From Benincasa hispida (taxonomy: Eukaryota; Streptophyta; Magnoliopsida; Cucurbitales; Cucurbitaceae), in NCBI RefSeq assembly GCF_009727055.1, contig NC_052353.1:63709088-63773087 (forward strand): 64,000 nt of DNA. The letters are read 5' to 3'. Position numbers and translations under genes: made by a program. Within the stretch, counting starts at the first letter, position 1; each line of letters opens with the position of its first letter. Below, piece by piece: positions 35,101-47,305 of this stretch. The notes beneath the pieces were generated by a model. It was not told the origin of the DNA. It made no database searches and was given only the letters and a program-made list of their open reading frames with translations.

Positions 35101-38100
35101 CTGTGTGATTTTTTGACAAGGTAGCGACACATGCCAAACAGTTTCTAATGGTGGATGAATCATGATGTTTCTGTGAGATGGCATATACTTACAATACAAA
35201 AAAAACAAACATTTTAAAAGGCTAACTTTTTTGGTTAGTTCTCGAATCAGTTAAAAATTGGACTATTTATTTTTTTAAAACTAATTAGAGTCTGGCACAT
35301 TTTTTGAAATTTTATATGTTTTTTCAAATTTTTATAAGTTATTGTGAATTAACTAATATATAGATATTAGAAATATTAAATTTAAAATGAGGATATGGAT
35401 AAGCAATTTAATTTACATTGTGACATTAATTTATTATCAAAAATTAATAAATAATAAAAATTTTTAGGAAAAGGTAAAATTGTTAACAAATGATCTTAAA
35501 CAATTTAAATTAGAAGTGAGTACCTAAATAAAAATAAATTTGATAATCCAAATATTGAATTATATGTTGAACTGTTGTAAAATTTAGTAATGGTGAGATC
35601 AATTTTTATTAAAGGCTCAGATAATATAGGCATGGCACGTTTAAGAAAGATTCACTTGCAAAAGAAGATCTAAACAAAAAGACAAAATGGCATCAACAGA
35701 GTCTAATTTCGATTTTACATGATGATGCTCACTTTCTTATATCTATAATTTTATATTATATTTCTTTTTAAGCATTCTGGAATCTTGAATCCTCGGGTAC
35801 CTTAGGAAATAAAGCCATTCTTTATATCAGCTCACAGATACAAATCAATAAAGTCAAGTATATTTCTTATTCATAATATTATAAACATAAAGAATGTCAT
35901 ATTGTCTCTTAGTGATGGCTTATTAACAAATAAGCAACGAAATGAAAGGAAATATAAGTGAGATGATAAGAGAAGAAATACCTACGCTTACTTCACTATT
36001 TTACAAAAGTATAAGCCTATGATATAAAGTACCGCATTAATGACACAGGCTTACTGCACTAATTTCCAGCTGATATTAGATGATAATCCTCCAGTAGTCT
36101 GACTTATCATTTCGACGTACGATATAGCTTATTCTATCCACAATTCTCCGCACAAAAAACATCACATTTAATTTAAAATTCACGAAATAAACACCACCAT
36201 CACCACCACGACCCACAACAACAAAAACCGAACACATCTCTCACACTACCGATAAAAAAATCTTGTTACTTCTCAATAGGGTTAGAAGAATTCTCTCAAA
36301 AGTATTAAATGGGCTCTTTGAAAGTATTGAGAATGACATTCTTTATTATATTATTCTAGAAAGTGAAGAGGAAATAGAAATATATTTGATTTTTAAAATC
36401 TAGGCCTATTTTGGTTGTTAATAGAAGTAAAAGAATAAATTGTATGTCAAGAGGGTTAAGTATTTTTTATTATTTGTTATCATCTCTATTTTTTTAATTC
36501 ATTGATCAATTTTATATGCAAAATTTACACCTGCATGTCATCTAAGACTGCGCAAAAAGTAGTCTAGATGTGGTATTACACTATGTGTAAGCGGAAGAAC
36601 AATTCAATAATATAAAAATCTAATTGTGTCTCCTTCGAAAAACGCTGTTGAGTAGTAGTTCATTTCACATTCAGACCACAAAGACTCTCTAAACTAATTG
36701 TAATAATAATAAAATTGTGTAGGAGAGAATTGTTTTTCATATGGGTGAGAGAGGGAGTTATTCAAATAACTCGCCCTCGCCTTCATAACTAATTAATTAA
36801 AACAAAGTCTAATTTGATTAATTCAATATATTATAGATGCTACCCAACCTTTTTATATATATATATATATATATATAACACAACATACTACTCAACATAA
36901 AAAATTATTAACAAATAAATTAAACCTCAAAACCAGCAATTTAGTAATAAACTCAAAAAATGCAGTTAAAAACCATGACAACCATCCCACCATGTTCACA
37001 TATACTCTTAAATTATAATAACACAAAAAAAAAATACAACATAATGTAACCATAAATCACAATAATAAAAGTATAGAAAATAACCAACAGAAAGACCCTA
37101 TTCAGATTTAAATACATATATAAACATCCAAACCCACCAATAACCTTCCCTAAAACCCACTACCAAAGCAAGATTAAAACATCTACAAAATATAAAAAAA
37201 AACATAACCATCACACATTCCACAAACAAACCGTAGTATTCAATACACTTCTCTACACAAAACCATAATCACGTCGATATATACAATTCCTAGCCACCAT
37301 ACCACATTCCAAAACTCATAACTACCCAATAATTAATCCGAACCAACTCAAATATTCCAAACCGCTAATACTATTTAATTTTTTTTCAATCAAAATAAAA
37401 CTTTAAGTACTTATAAAAATGTAAGTCACTAATTACATTAATATTAAATTCACTAATCCCAACACACACTCAATATACCAATTAAATCTACTACAGTATA
37501 CTAATCATCCACAACAACTACCAACCAATAACAAGAAACATTACAACCCACAACTCCATATATAACCCCAACTATAAAACACACATACTGACATGTCATT
37601 CATATTTAATCATAACACTACTATAATATTCACCCTCCAACAACAATCCAAATTAAAAATAAGACACAAAACCACCAAATCATAACCACCTATCATATTA
37701 ACTTATTGGAACATAAACCCTACTATATACTAAAAGAAGATATAAATACAATTCCACACAAATTCACAAGTTCGAAACTTAATCTATCACAACTAAACTA
37801 ATTAAACCCAAAACATACGAAGCCACTTAACAATTATAAACCGATTAGCAAACGCATCAAGCTCAGGAACCTTAGGAAACCTATATGATTGATAAAAGCA
37901 CTATAACCATCTAGGATCACTCACCATCAATGATCATAAAATACTCTAAATTTAACCGTGTTTAATTAATGTAATATACAGCGGCTACGCCCGACTATCA
38001 CATAAACTGTATCACTCTATAACGCCGATCAATGCAATCTTCTCACTATAGATATATATTGTACCGAATGGCAATATAACCAATTGACTAGTGCATTGAC

Positions 38101-38581
38101 CTTTAACAAATTGCTCGTTAAGTATAATTGGGACCCTCAAATTATGTATTTTATGAGCCCCTCATAGTTAATACATTATCTCCGACAACGCAGCTCCTTC
38201 TCTATAGAATATATACTCTGTACCACGGAAGGAAGGGATTGGGTACGTAGGCTTTCATGTTGGATAACTATTAGACCAAAAATAATAGTCAAGACAATAT
38301 ATGACACCTATTAAAAATTGGCTAGCTCTATGTCATTACACACTTCTTCCACAAATTTGCGGAAGTACAAGGATTATTCAGATTTTCGGCCCCCTATAGT
38401 TAACACGATCTATACGCGGAGACAGAGTTTCAATTCTCCAGAGCACACGCTGGCACACAGTACACCACGGTGCTTCTGCACCGATATAGGGGATTACGCG
38501 ACCACGTCTCTCACCCGTGACTATTACAGCCACCTGATAGCCACGTAGCGTAATACCACTATGACATTGGGAATAAACCGC
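29101..38581. other. probable uncorrected long-read or gap-fill sequence (false duplication)
   Basis: It reads as a distorted second version of the neighbourhood. 30383-30560 follows 25262-25395, 31784-32040 follows 26267-26480, 32213-32262 follows 26597-26645, 34140-34437 follows 27590-27740, 34725-35160 follows 27830-28060, and 38059-38135 follows 39056-39120. Short perfect matches are separated by extra bases; 25262-27719 (2.46 kb) is stretched to 30383-34416 (4.03 kb). Differences are mostly insertions. It ends at an N gap. ORFs in it are meaningless. Confidence 0.8.
36840..37860. other. G-depleted, A/C-rich stretch inside the noisy block
   Basis: By rough count only about 4 percent of bases are G on the given strand, while C is plentiful. 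The matching middle of clean minus-strand LTRs (for example 54780-54990) is also nearly free of G, so the bias is partly native to the LTR. Confidence 0.6.
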
Positions 38582-38606
38582 NNNNNNNNNNNNNNNNNNN
38601 NNNNNN
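38582..38606. other. assembly gap of 25 N
   Basis: Exactly 25 unknown bases. Sequence left of it duplicates sequence right of it in noisy form, so the true distance between flanks is uncertain and may be zero or negative. Confidence 0.99.
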
Positions 38607-38714
38607 GTTTTTTCAATTTATATTTTATTTTTAATTAATTAATTAATATAATATTATTATATTATTTATTAATTTTAGGGGTACAAAATTTGATCCAATT
38701 TTGCTGTTTAATTT
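38607..38714 (+). mobile_element. copia leader fragment of element E (second part)
   Basis: TTTTAATTAATTAATTAA through GGTACAAAATTTGATCCAAT and TTTTGCTGTTTAATTT match the A leader at about 11800-11920. It is interrupted after AATTT (38710-38714) by a solo LTR and continues at 48335. Confidence 0.8.
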
Positions 38715-39275
38715 AGTAGGTGAATACCCATCACAAGAAGCATCAGAGTCCTAATATTTCGATTTTCAAGAGCATTACAATTATATAGAGGACGGAAATA
38801 AGCGATTTTTACAATCTAATTAGCATCGCTATTAATAAAATTGAAAAGGAAATAAGGGAGAAGAATACTCACCCTTGAAGACCAAACTTATCACATTCTC
38901 CCCAATTCACTACAGTTTTTCTCCCACAAACTCACAATTAGCAAACCAAAACCGAACCCTTCACTAAAAAATCTTGTTATTCTCAAAGGGTGAGAATCTC
39001 TTAAAGATATGGTGCTTTTAAGTTATTAATCTTTGAAAGGGTAGATTCCTCTCTTCTTATAACCAATTGATAGTGCATTGACCCTTAACAAATTGCTCGT
39101 AAGTATAATTGGACTAAATTATGATTTTGGCCCTATAGTTACATCTATCTCCTTAAATACCATCCTCTAATGAACAATAAGTTATAGTCCAACTATAACC
39201 AAACCCCTCTCAAACCAAGAGAGAGTGTGGCGCCATATTGTTCAAGCCCCAGAATCAATCCTTAAAGAACCAATT
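38715..39275 (-). mobile_element. solo LTR in E, left part (LTR 3' end)
   Basis: Minus-strand copia LTR whose 3' terminus is AGTAGG (expected TGTAGG). Contains CACCCTTGAAGACC and the AACAATAAGTTATAGTCCAA block shared with other minus LTRs. AATTT occurs at 38710-38714 and again at 48330-48334. The CACTA-like element at 39276-47676 splits it. Confidence 0.85.
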
Positions 39276-39359
39276 AACTACAACAAATATGATTTACCAT
39301 AGCATCCAACTATAATATTAATTGTTTCACGCTATAAGTAGGAGAGAAAAAGCGCATTG

Positions 39360-40590
39360 GGATAAAAAAAAAAAAAAACCCGATGCTAAATTGAAAAATA
39401 AGAGTCCTGAAAAAGCATGATTTCATCTTCCTCCCCAAAATTTTCAAATCCCTCTCTCTTCAAAATTGATTTCAGATCTCCCTCTCAAAATTTCAAATCT
39501 TTCCATATGTTTCTCTCAAAATTGATTCCAGATCTCCCTCCCAAAGTTTCACTTCCCACATGTTTCACCATCTCCCTACATGTGTAAGATGTTTCCCCAT
39601 CTCAGAGTTTCAAATCCTCCATGTTGCCCTCTTCCTTCTAACTTCCTTCATATTCACCCACCACCGTAGCTTTATTCTTTGTACATAATGAAATAATCAG
39701 AAAATGGCTCCCTCTCCCTAGATAACTCTCTTTCGCGTCTCTCACTCTCTTTCTCTTGATACATTTGCCATCCGCCGACCAACGATCACCACATAGTCGA
39801 ACAACCATCGTAGTGTTACCCATCGTTGTCGTCTTCAAGCATCTATCTAGTTACCATTGCGTCGTGCCTAAGTTCTTGGTATTTTCTTCTTTCATTTCTT
39901 ATGTTATCTCTCTCTTGATCGATTCTCTCTTTTCAAACTTCAATCCCTCAATTTATCTCCTTCCTTTGCACATAGTCCGTTGATCACTCTCTCTTCTTCA
40001 CCTCTTGGTCTTTCATTTCTTAGTTCGTCTCTATCTTGCTCTCCAAATACTCACATTGAAGACCACATGGAGTTTATACCCAGTGGAGGAAGTGGGGGAG
40101 TTAAAATCCTTCATTAACATGTTATCGATCTGGTCCGCCAAGTTTTCCCACTTTCTTCATTCCAAATCCATGATTATCACATCACTTCCAACTTTAAGTT
40201 TGCAACCAACTCCTATGAAAAACTTGTCGTCCTCCATCTTCATTTGGGTCATTATTTATGATTGATTCCAATTCTTGGTAGGCTATATTAGACTCAAATC
40301 TCGGAATGTAGAGAACCTAGTTTTGCTTCTTATTGTTTATGGCACTCTTCATTGTTAGGAGAATAATTTCCAAACAAAGTTGAATATTGAGGCCTTCACC
40401 TTCGATTCGAATGCCTTGTCCAACTTATTGGTCTTGTGGCTCATTTCATTGCGTTTCTTTCTTGGAGATTTAGTGGAGGAGCAGGAACCACTTCTTAGAG
40501 ATTCGTGTCCAGATATGACTATGGAGTTCTCAATTTTCGAACATACTAATAGTACTCTTCAGTCTCAGCAGGATCTTCAAGCTCAGTAGT
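39360..40590 (+). other. CT-rich left interior of the CACTA-like element with short ORFs
   Basis: Repeated phrases such as CCCTCTCAAAATTTCAAATC and CAGATCTCCCTC occur three times at 39450-39560. Short ORFs at 39756-39983, 40005-40265 and 40380-40589 overlap or follow in different frames and match nothing I recognise. This may be captured 5' UTR/gene DNA or degraded element sequence. Confidence 0.4.
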
Positions 40591-40599
40591 AAGGATTGA

Positions 40600-42401
40600 T
40601 CACTCATGTTGTCTAGCTAACTGAGGCCATACAAAGACTGGAGAGCACACCAGAGCAGCCCATCGTTTGTACCTCGGAGGTCGAGTTCCTTACAGAGTGT
40701 TACTACTCTAGTGATGAGGAGGGCGTCACTCCATGCTTTCCAGTTTGTGAGGTTAAGGAGAATTTAGAGCCAAAATCTGATGAGATCCAGGTGATAGAGT
40801 TATAAGTCGAAAGATCTCGTCCTGTTCTAACTTCTAGTATTTCGTATATATTCGTGTTTTGTTACCCTATTTCTCTCGAGTCTGTTGAGTCTGATCTGTT
40901 TTGAAACTTTTGGGTCTTTTGAGTCTTTTGATTCTTTTTTCTTTTTGCCTTTCTTGCCATATTCTAAAATACCTAAATTCAACCTGTCAGGTTCTCTGTA
41001 GAAGATGAGAATCCTTATAGCCTTATCATACTATATTGACTCATCCAAGAAGGGACCAGAGAAATATGAGAATTTCTATATACCTTGATAGGAGACAGGT
41101 CACATCAAGCAATCGATGTTAAAAATTTTCCTTTTCTGGAGGGAGCCAGGTGATAAAATTTACTGCTTTCTAGTTTATCTTCTTGTTTTTCTTTTATAGG
41201 ATCTTTCCCTCTACCCTAAAGAAGAAGAAGATTAATTTAATGCAACCCTCTTACCACCATCCCATGTGCAGAAACGTCATCAGGGGAGGTTTTCTATTTT
41301 CTTGACTATTTTATTTTATTGGGCTTAGATTAGAAATACATTGGGGACAATGGATTATTTTAAGTTAGGGGTGGGGTATGTGGTGATTGTTGAGGTCCTT
41401 GCTCGGACGATGTTTGTGTGCTTAATTTGCTTGCTTGCTCTCTTGCTTGGTTGGTTATGATGAATAGTTGATGATGCACCCTTTTTGTGATTAGGTTTGC
41501 ATGAAACTATGTTTAAAGAGCATGATCATGATTTTTAGCCCGTTTTAAAATTTTTCTTATCTCTCATGCATCTTTAAGTCCTTTGTCCAACGAAATTAGG
41601 ACTTACATGTTTAGAGTTGTATTATTGGGCTTATATTTTTCTTGTCACCCTGAAAGGCTTAGATGATATGTGTTAAGTGACTGAAAATTCAACCTAGTAA
41701 CGCATGCCTAAGTTTTTGCCAAACTCTTGTTTTGTATTAATGCCAAGTGTAGAGTATGTGAAAAGAAAGTTCGTAAAGGCAGAGTGTGTTGTAAAGTAAA
41801 AGTAAGTTTGTATGTTATTTTTTAAGGGGATTACTCCTCTTTCTTGGGGTTATGATTAACTTGGGGCAGCTATGACACCCATAGTTTCCCTCTGAGCTAA
41901 AGTACCCCGAGGAATGAGTGAGCTTCGACACCTTGTTAGGAGACATTGCTTGTAGTTGGATGACTTACATGCCACCCGTGCGGTCAACCCAAAACAAAGG
42001 TGATGTGTCTATATAAGGTTTCCTCTTTTGTGTAAATAATAAAATAAAAGTTTGGTTTCCTTAAGTGTGTTATTACAAAGTTGAGTCTAGGAAGCTTGGC
42101 TCTTGAACTTTCGAGCCAGTGTAAGGGGAAAACGAATTGAGGGACTTATAAAACCGTTTCGGGTTTTGCAAGCTCAATTAGTAGGACTTTTGACTCACTC
42201 ATGCATGAATAGTTTAGAATCATTTTAAAAATGTGCTTCATTGATTGATTGTAATCGGATTTCGTTTTTTTATTGAAAATCTCATCCTTATAGATTGTTG
42301 AGACTAGAGTAATGACCTTTGTGATAGAGCAAGCATAATTTTTTGTGTGAATGTATGATTCTACCTTGCTCGAGGACGATCAAGAATTAAGTTGGGAGTA
42401 T
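40600..42401 (+). mobile_element. 3' internal region of a gypsy-like element (Athila/Tat style)
   Basis: No intact frame. The right end reads CTCGAGGACGATCAAGAATT then AAGTTGGGAGTAT, the polypurine tract that in Athila/Tat-like elements directly precedes the 3' LTR. A second purine-rich phrase (TTAAGTTAGGGGTGGGGTA, about 41360) resembles the spacer of such elements. Family assignment is from memory of motifs. Confidence 0.5.
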
Positions 42402-43600
42402 TTGATAACACCGAAAATGTGCTATTTTTCTCTTCTTAATTCTAGGTCGTTACTATGTTTAATGTGTTTATTTGATGATTTTGTAGATATTGAGCTTCTT
42501 GGAGGTAGAATCAGTCATTACCAGCTATTCGGGGTTAATTTAGAGCAATTAGTAGCTACCTATTTTGGACAAAACAGGGTAGCGTTGCAACACTACGAAT
42601 TGAAGACAGAAGCGTGCAACAAGGCAGAGTAGCGTTGTAACGCTAATCTGTGCAGTGTTACAATGTTATGACCCTGCTCTATATATAGTTTTCTTCGCTT
42701 TAGGTTAGATTAATTCACCCACCTTCGGCCTCCAGTCAAATTTTCCCTCTCTTCTCTCTTCCACTTTGTGGTTTGGATGTTTCTTTAGTAATTTCTCGAG
42801 TAGATGCCAGATTGTAGCTTCTCCATCTCCATGGGAATGTAAGATTTTAGTTTCTTAGTTTAGGGATTCGGAGGAACTCGATGTAATTTTGTGAGATTTC
42901 GATTTATTGATGTATACGAACTTTTCTATGGGTTTTAATCCGAATTTACATTTATGAATTGCATGATTTTAATTGTTGATTGACGCCCAATAATTTTGTT
43001 GTGTGATTCTAATGCTTTGTAATTAACTTATAATATGTGACATATAATTATAAGTTAACCCCAATGAAAGTAATAGGTTAGTTAGGTAAAAAGGATTGTT
43101 TCTATCAACATAGAGAAAAACCATATTGATTGTTTAATTAGACGTTGGAAGTTAAACACTCATCTTAGTGTAATCCCTAGAACTTATGTGATTTATCAAT
43201 TTGTATAGAGTGGATTCGTTTCCTATGCATTTTGATTAATTAGATAATTAGGATCATTGATTGAGATTCCAATCAATTGGGCTAGGCATAAACAAGAAGT
43301 TTAAGTCATAAATTGGTTCAATGATCTAAATTATATTGGGTGGATCCATTCCTCTAAGCTAAGACATCTTGATTAATAGAGTTTCTATCTTTACTTTTCT
43401 TGTACATTATTTTATGTAATTTCATATATCAATCCACCCCCAATCATTTATCTCTTTTAACTGAAGACGACCCCAGACTTGTCGCTTGTACTACCAGTTA
43501 GTATAAGTAGTTAGTTAAGTGATTTATAAATATTGTTTATGTAGTGAGGTTTACGGGTGACGGTAAACTCGATCCTGCCAATTGGGTTTACACCTTTATC
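42402..43600 (+). mobile_element. gypsy-like 3' LTR (right boundary uncertain)
   Basis: Starts TGATAACACCGAAAATGTGC right after the polypurine tract. A TATA box (CTCTATATATAG near 42678) follows an AGCGTTGCAACACT cluster. The ending region has AAGACGACCCCAGACTTGTC and GTGACGGTAAACTCGATCC, phrases typical near the 3' end of such LTRs. The exact end (about 43560-43603) is not fixed. Confidence 0.55.
42578..42668. repeat. AGCGTTGCAACACT short-repeat cluster in the second gypsy-like LTR
   Basis: TAGCGTTGCAACACTACG, AGCGTGCAACAAGG, TAGCGTTGTAACGCTA and CAGTGTTACAATG follow each other just upstream of the TATA box, as in the LTR at 22540-24837. Confidence 0.6.
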
Positions 43601-46150
43601 CAACAACTCAATCAATGCAAGATAACCCTTATGAGAGCATTATTTAATCTCCAATCTTATGTATAGAATGTCTATGTAGTAGCATATGTTTTGGTATTTC
43701 TTCTTTTAAGACTATGGTGACTAGGTTCTCTTCCACTTCCAGCTGAAAGCTAAGGAAAACGTATATCAACATGTGGAAAAGGAATCCAATATGGTTTGTT
43801 GGATAAGAGACATGCATCCAAGCAATCCTCACTCGTGGTTCAAGGGCATAAAATTTGGAGAATGAAAGAAATAATATAGGTAAAAATAACTTATATGGTG
43901 TTATTTTGATTGTAGTTTTTAGGTATATACCGCTTACATTTTTTCTTGATATAGTCTCAATTATGTAAAAGGTTTACTGTTTTATACTTTGTATTTCATA
44001 ATGTTTGATGCTTTATAAAGATCGAGTAATGAGTATTAACAATTGAAAACCTCATTTTTTTATATCATCTTCTTAACTGATTGAACTGATACAAGTGATA
44101 AGAAATACAGAGTTCCTTTAATTTTGCAACTAAAATTTATTTTCATTTCATTTACTCATATGACTTATTATGCTATATGAAATTTCACTTTTAGGAGAGT
44201 TTTGTTCATGCGCCTAAATGTCATAAACTTCTATGTTTCATCCAGATTCTGTAACATGTAAATATGATTATGGATAAAAATATTTGATTATAGTTTTTCC
44301 TATGGGGGTTAATAATTTGAAAGAATGTTTTCCATATTTTTTCACTCACTAGTTTTATGTTATTTGTTGTAGTATATGTGTTTTGTGGCTATCCTGCAGT
44401 TAAAAGGTAACCACTTCTAAGTTGTTTTGAATTACTTTTTGATCTTGAAGCACGTTTAGGTGCCTCTAGAGTATGTTAGAATTACTTTTTGGTCTTAAAG
44501 CACGTTTAGGTGCCTCTAGAGTATGTTCATAGTTTCAGAGGGTGCTTATGCGCCTTAGCTAACTGTAAACTTTTTTTTAGGTGGTTTTGTGAATCAGTTA
44601 TATTTAAGTACTAGGACCATTCCAAAGGCTATTTTGTTGCTCCATAATCAACAAAGAAGTTGAAAACTATATGATGTTTGAATTATAAATCTTATAAAAT
44701 CAAATGCATCAATGAATATGATATGGATGCGTATATCCTTGAGTCAAGAAAGTTAATGTAACAATTCTCAGAGTTCGAGGTTTTGCAATTTACTACTCAA
44801 GTAATTTTTTAAAGGTAATATGTTGGAATTTATTACCCAAGTAATTCTTTATAAATCCTTATATTTTTTATTTGGCACTCTTTTAATCGATGTTGAAAGA
44901 TAGGTGCATCTAATTGCTGATTGAATTTGTAGGTATGAAATTTGTTGGAAAAACAAAGTATGCTCTTGTTTGGTGCTGCTAGGCGGTGAGAAGCTTGGAA
45001 TTACATTTCCTCTGTGTTCATTACTTTTGGCTTTTGTTTCAGCTTTCAGTAAATTTTGTAGTAAAGATAATGGATTCTAAAAGAAAATAATTATTTTTCC
45101 TTTTCATCTCTCTCGCGGTGAAGCTCGATAAAGAAGAAGAAATAAACAAAGTGGAGGGATTTTGAATGAAAAATGGAATAAGCTCCCAAGTGAAAGAAAA
45201 CTCTCCATAGCTAAAGATACACCATACACGTAGGTTCTGTGAGTTTAAGTAATTACCTCTTAATTTTTTTCTCAATTTTGACATGCAACACTTGAACCAA
45301 ATATGAAACTAGAGAAATGCTTTTTGCTGAGGGATTTCCTAAAAGAAATAAGAAAAATAGACGAATTTGTTCTCTTTTCCTTCTATACCATGTTAATGGA
45401 ATTTTCTGTTCAAAACTTTGGATTGGTATGCTATGTTTTTGTGCTATAGAATCTGATTCTTTGTGGGACTTCATTAGGATTTTGGTGATTTTCTTGACTT
45501 CCTTCATACTGGTGGCTTTTAGTGCATAAATCAAGTTCACTTGCATGATGTGGATGATTTTTGTTGGCTATTAACCAAATGGCAAAGCATTAGGAAGCAA
45601 CCAAGAATTGGTTTGGTACAAATTTTAAAACTAGTGTTATGCTCTTTGTTGTACTATATATGATTTATTTTTTGATCTTGAAAGGCACTTAGACACCATT
45701 AGTGTAGTTGAATACTATGATTATATTGTCAAAATAATTTGGATAAGTGAGCATTGTTAATTTTATTATGTGCTATGAGCTATAGAGAGGATTTTGTTAT
45801 AAGTCTACTAAACTAATGATTGCTTATTTATTTATTTATTTTTATGCAAACACATTTGATTAATGAGTTTGAGACAAATTTGATAGAAAATATACATTCT
45901 TTTTGCAGAAACCGATTAAAAGACGACAAGTTCGACTACATGATGTGAATATTATATAGTATAACTCAAAGAAAGTAAAGAAGTTATCTTGTTTTTTTTA
46001 TTTACTGTCAAGTAATTCAGAGTGTTGTTAGTGATTAAAGAGTTACACTATGAGTGATTTTTATATGTTTATACTCTTACTTTGATGTAAATGCACTTGC
46101 ATTAAAAATTTATATAATTGGAATTGATTTTACTAATATTTGAGACAACT
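43601..46150. other. unassigned interior of the CACTA-like element with exon-like pieces
   Basis: A 42-codon open stretch follows a CTTCCACTTCCAG acceptor-like site near 43741 and ends in a stop at about 43866 (it includes NMVCWIRDMHPSNPHSWFKG). Another open piece follows TTTTTGCAG near 45908 (KPIKRRQVRLHDVNII). They might be exons of a captured gene or of a degraded transposase. I do not recognise either. Confidence 0.3.
44429..44528 (+). repeat. 50-bp tandem duplication
   Basis: The unit starting GAATTACTTTTTG and containing AAAGCACGTTTAGGTGCC is present at 44429-44478 and 44479-44528 with two or three differences. Confidence 0.8.
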
Positions 46151-46189
46151 TGTCTTAAAAAATGTTATACAAATTATATTTGACTTTCA

Positions 46190-46580
46190 TAGTAGTACAA
46201 ATGCAAACAAAAAAATTGCTATTAAAAGCTACTTACTAATACAGTAGCAGATACTACAATGAAATTTAATATGTATGTTTTTATAGCCCATTTTTTCTTC
46301 CTATAAAAACTGTTATAAATGTCATTCATAGCATTTTTGTAATGCTATGAAAAGTTTTTGTAACAATAAATTTATGCAATAAAAAATGAAATTTTTATAG
46401 TTTATTTTATCACATTGAAAAAATACTATGAAAAGTTGGAGACTTTCAATAACATCGACTATGACAACATGTCTAAAAATGCTATGACATATTATTTACA
46501 GCATTTTCTCATTGCTATACAAAACACTATTAAAAAGTAACCATAGCGTTTTTGTGAATGCTATGAAAAGTTTCTAAAGA
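46190..46580. repeat. CACTA subterminal repeats, CTATGAAAAGT type
   Basis: Direct and inverted units (ATGCTATGAAAAGT, CATAGCGTTTTTG, CATAGCATTTTTG) recur, as expected for transposase-binding subterminal repeats. The same kind of repeats lie at 47538-47650 next to the right terminus. Confidence 0.65.
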
Positions 46581-46798
46581 ATATAAGCTCATACATCAGC
46601 ATCAAGAAGCTATTTTCACATTTCTTTAATCGTTACAGTTAGTTATTGTAACTACTTATATCAGAAATAGTATTTAAACTCATCATTTACAAATTTTTAG
46701 ATACAATAGCAACAATTACAAAACTTCAAGAAAACTTGAGCAATCTGTAAAGAAAAATGGTCTGTGACTTAGCTTCATAATAAAACTATCTCCTTCCC

Positions 46799-47305
46799 GT
46801 GGACATGGGCTTTCACAGCCGAACCACGTACATCGCAGTATTTTTCCTTCTTCTCTTCTCATCGTCTACAAGATCGTCCATCGTTTACCTTTTTCTCTTC
46901 GTATCGTCTAATAGAACAGAACGATCGAGCAATAGTCTACACGATTGCGCGAACGTTCATCTTCTTAAAAGCAATCGTCTATCTTCCCTCAAGCAATCGT
47001 CTACACGACTGCACGATCGTACATCTTTCTTCGAGCAATCGTTTACACGATTGCATGATCGTCTACATCCCTTCTTCTGCCTTCTTCTACCCGACTGCAA
47101 GCTTTCTCATCATTTACTCATAAACAATCGCACAGATCAAAGAAAACTCATTAGGGTTAAAAGAAAGAAAGAATACAGAAAGGCAGTAGATCGAGAGAAT
47201 CTGAATGATAGAGAGAGAAAGAAATTTCATTCTTGCATCCATCAGAAACAAAGTCATTTCATTTTTCCATCAGACAAAATTTCAGTGGGATCATCCACGT
47301 GCTAG
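46799..47305 (+). CDS. 168-aa ORF over palindromic repeat array, probably not a gene
   Basis: The ATG at 46799 opens a long frame, Ser/Arg/His-rich, containing repeated STRLHDR and FTRLHDR units that are simply translations of the ATCGTCTACACGATTGC array beneath. The hydrophobic start could mimic a signal peptide. It lies inside the CACTA-like element between two sets of subterminal repeats. No family recognised; repeat-driven openness is the simpler explanation. Confidence 0.2.
   Translation: MDMGFHSRTTYIAVFFLLLFSSSTRSSIVYLFLFVSSNRTERSSNSLHDCANVHLLKSNRLSSLKQSSTRLHDRTSFFEQSFTRLHDRLHPFFCLLLPDCKLSHHLLINNRTDQRKLIRVKRKKEYRKAVDRENLNDRERKKFHSCIHQKQSHFIFPSDKISVGSSTC
46860..47070. repeat. CGATCGTCTACACGATTGC-type palindromic array
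   Basis: Units AGCAATCGTCTACACGACTG, CACGATCGTACATC and ATCGTTTACACGATTGC follow one another. They belong to the same motif class as 16940-17330. Confidence 0.75.

Noticed and set aside
29143..35208. Several 60-100-codon ORFs
   Set aside because: They lie in the noisy duplicated block; its reading frames cannot be trusted.
38318..38548. 76-codon ORF just before the N gap
   Set aside because: Contained in low-quality sequence; no match to any family I know.
45039..45546. Antisense pair of ORFs (97 and 70 codons)
   Set aside because: Complementary overlapping frames in transposon interior DNA without motifs.
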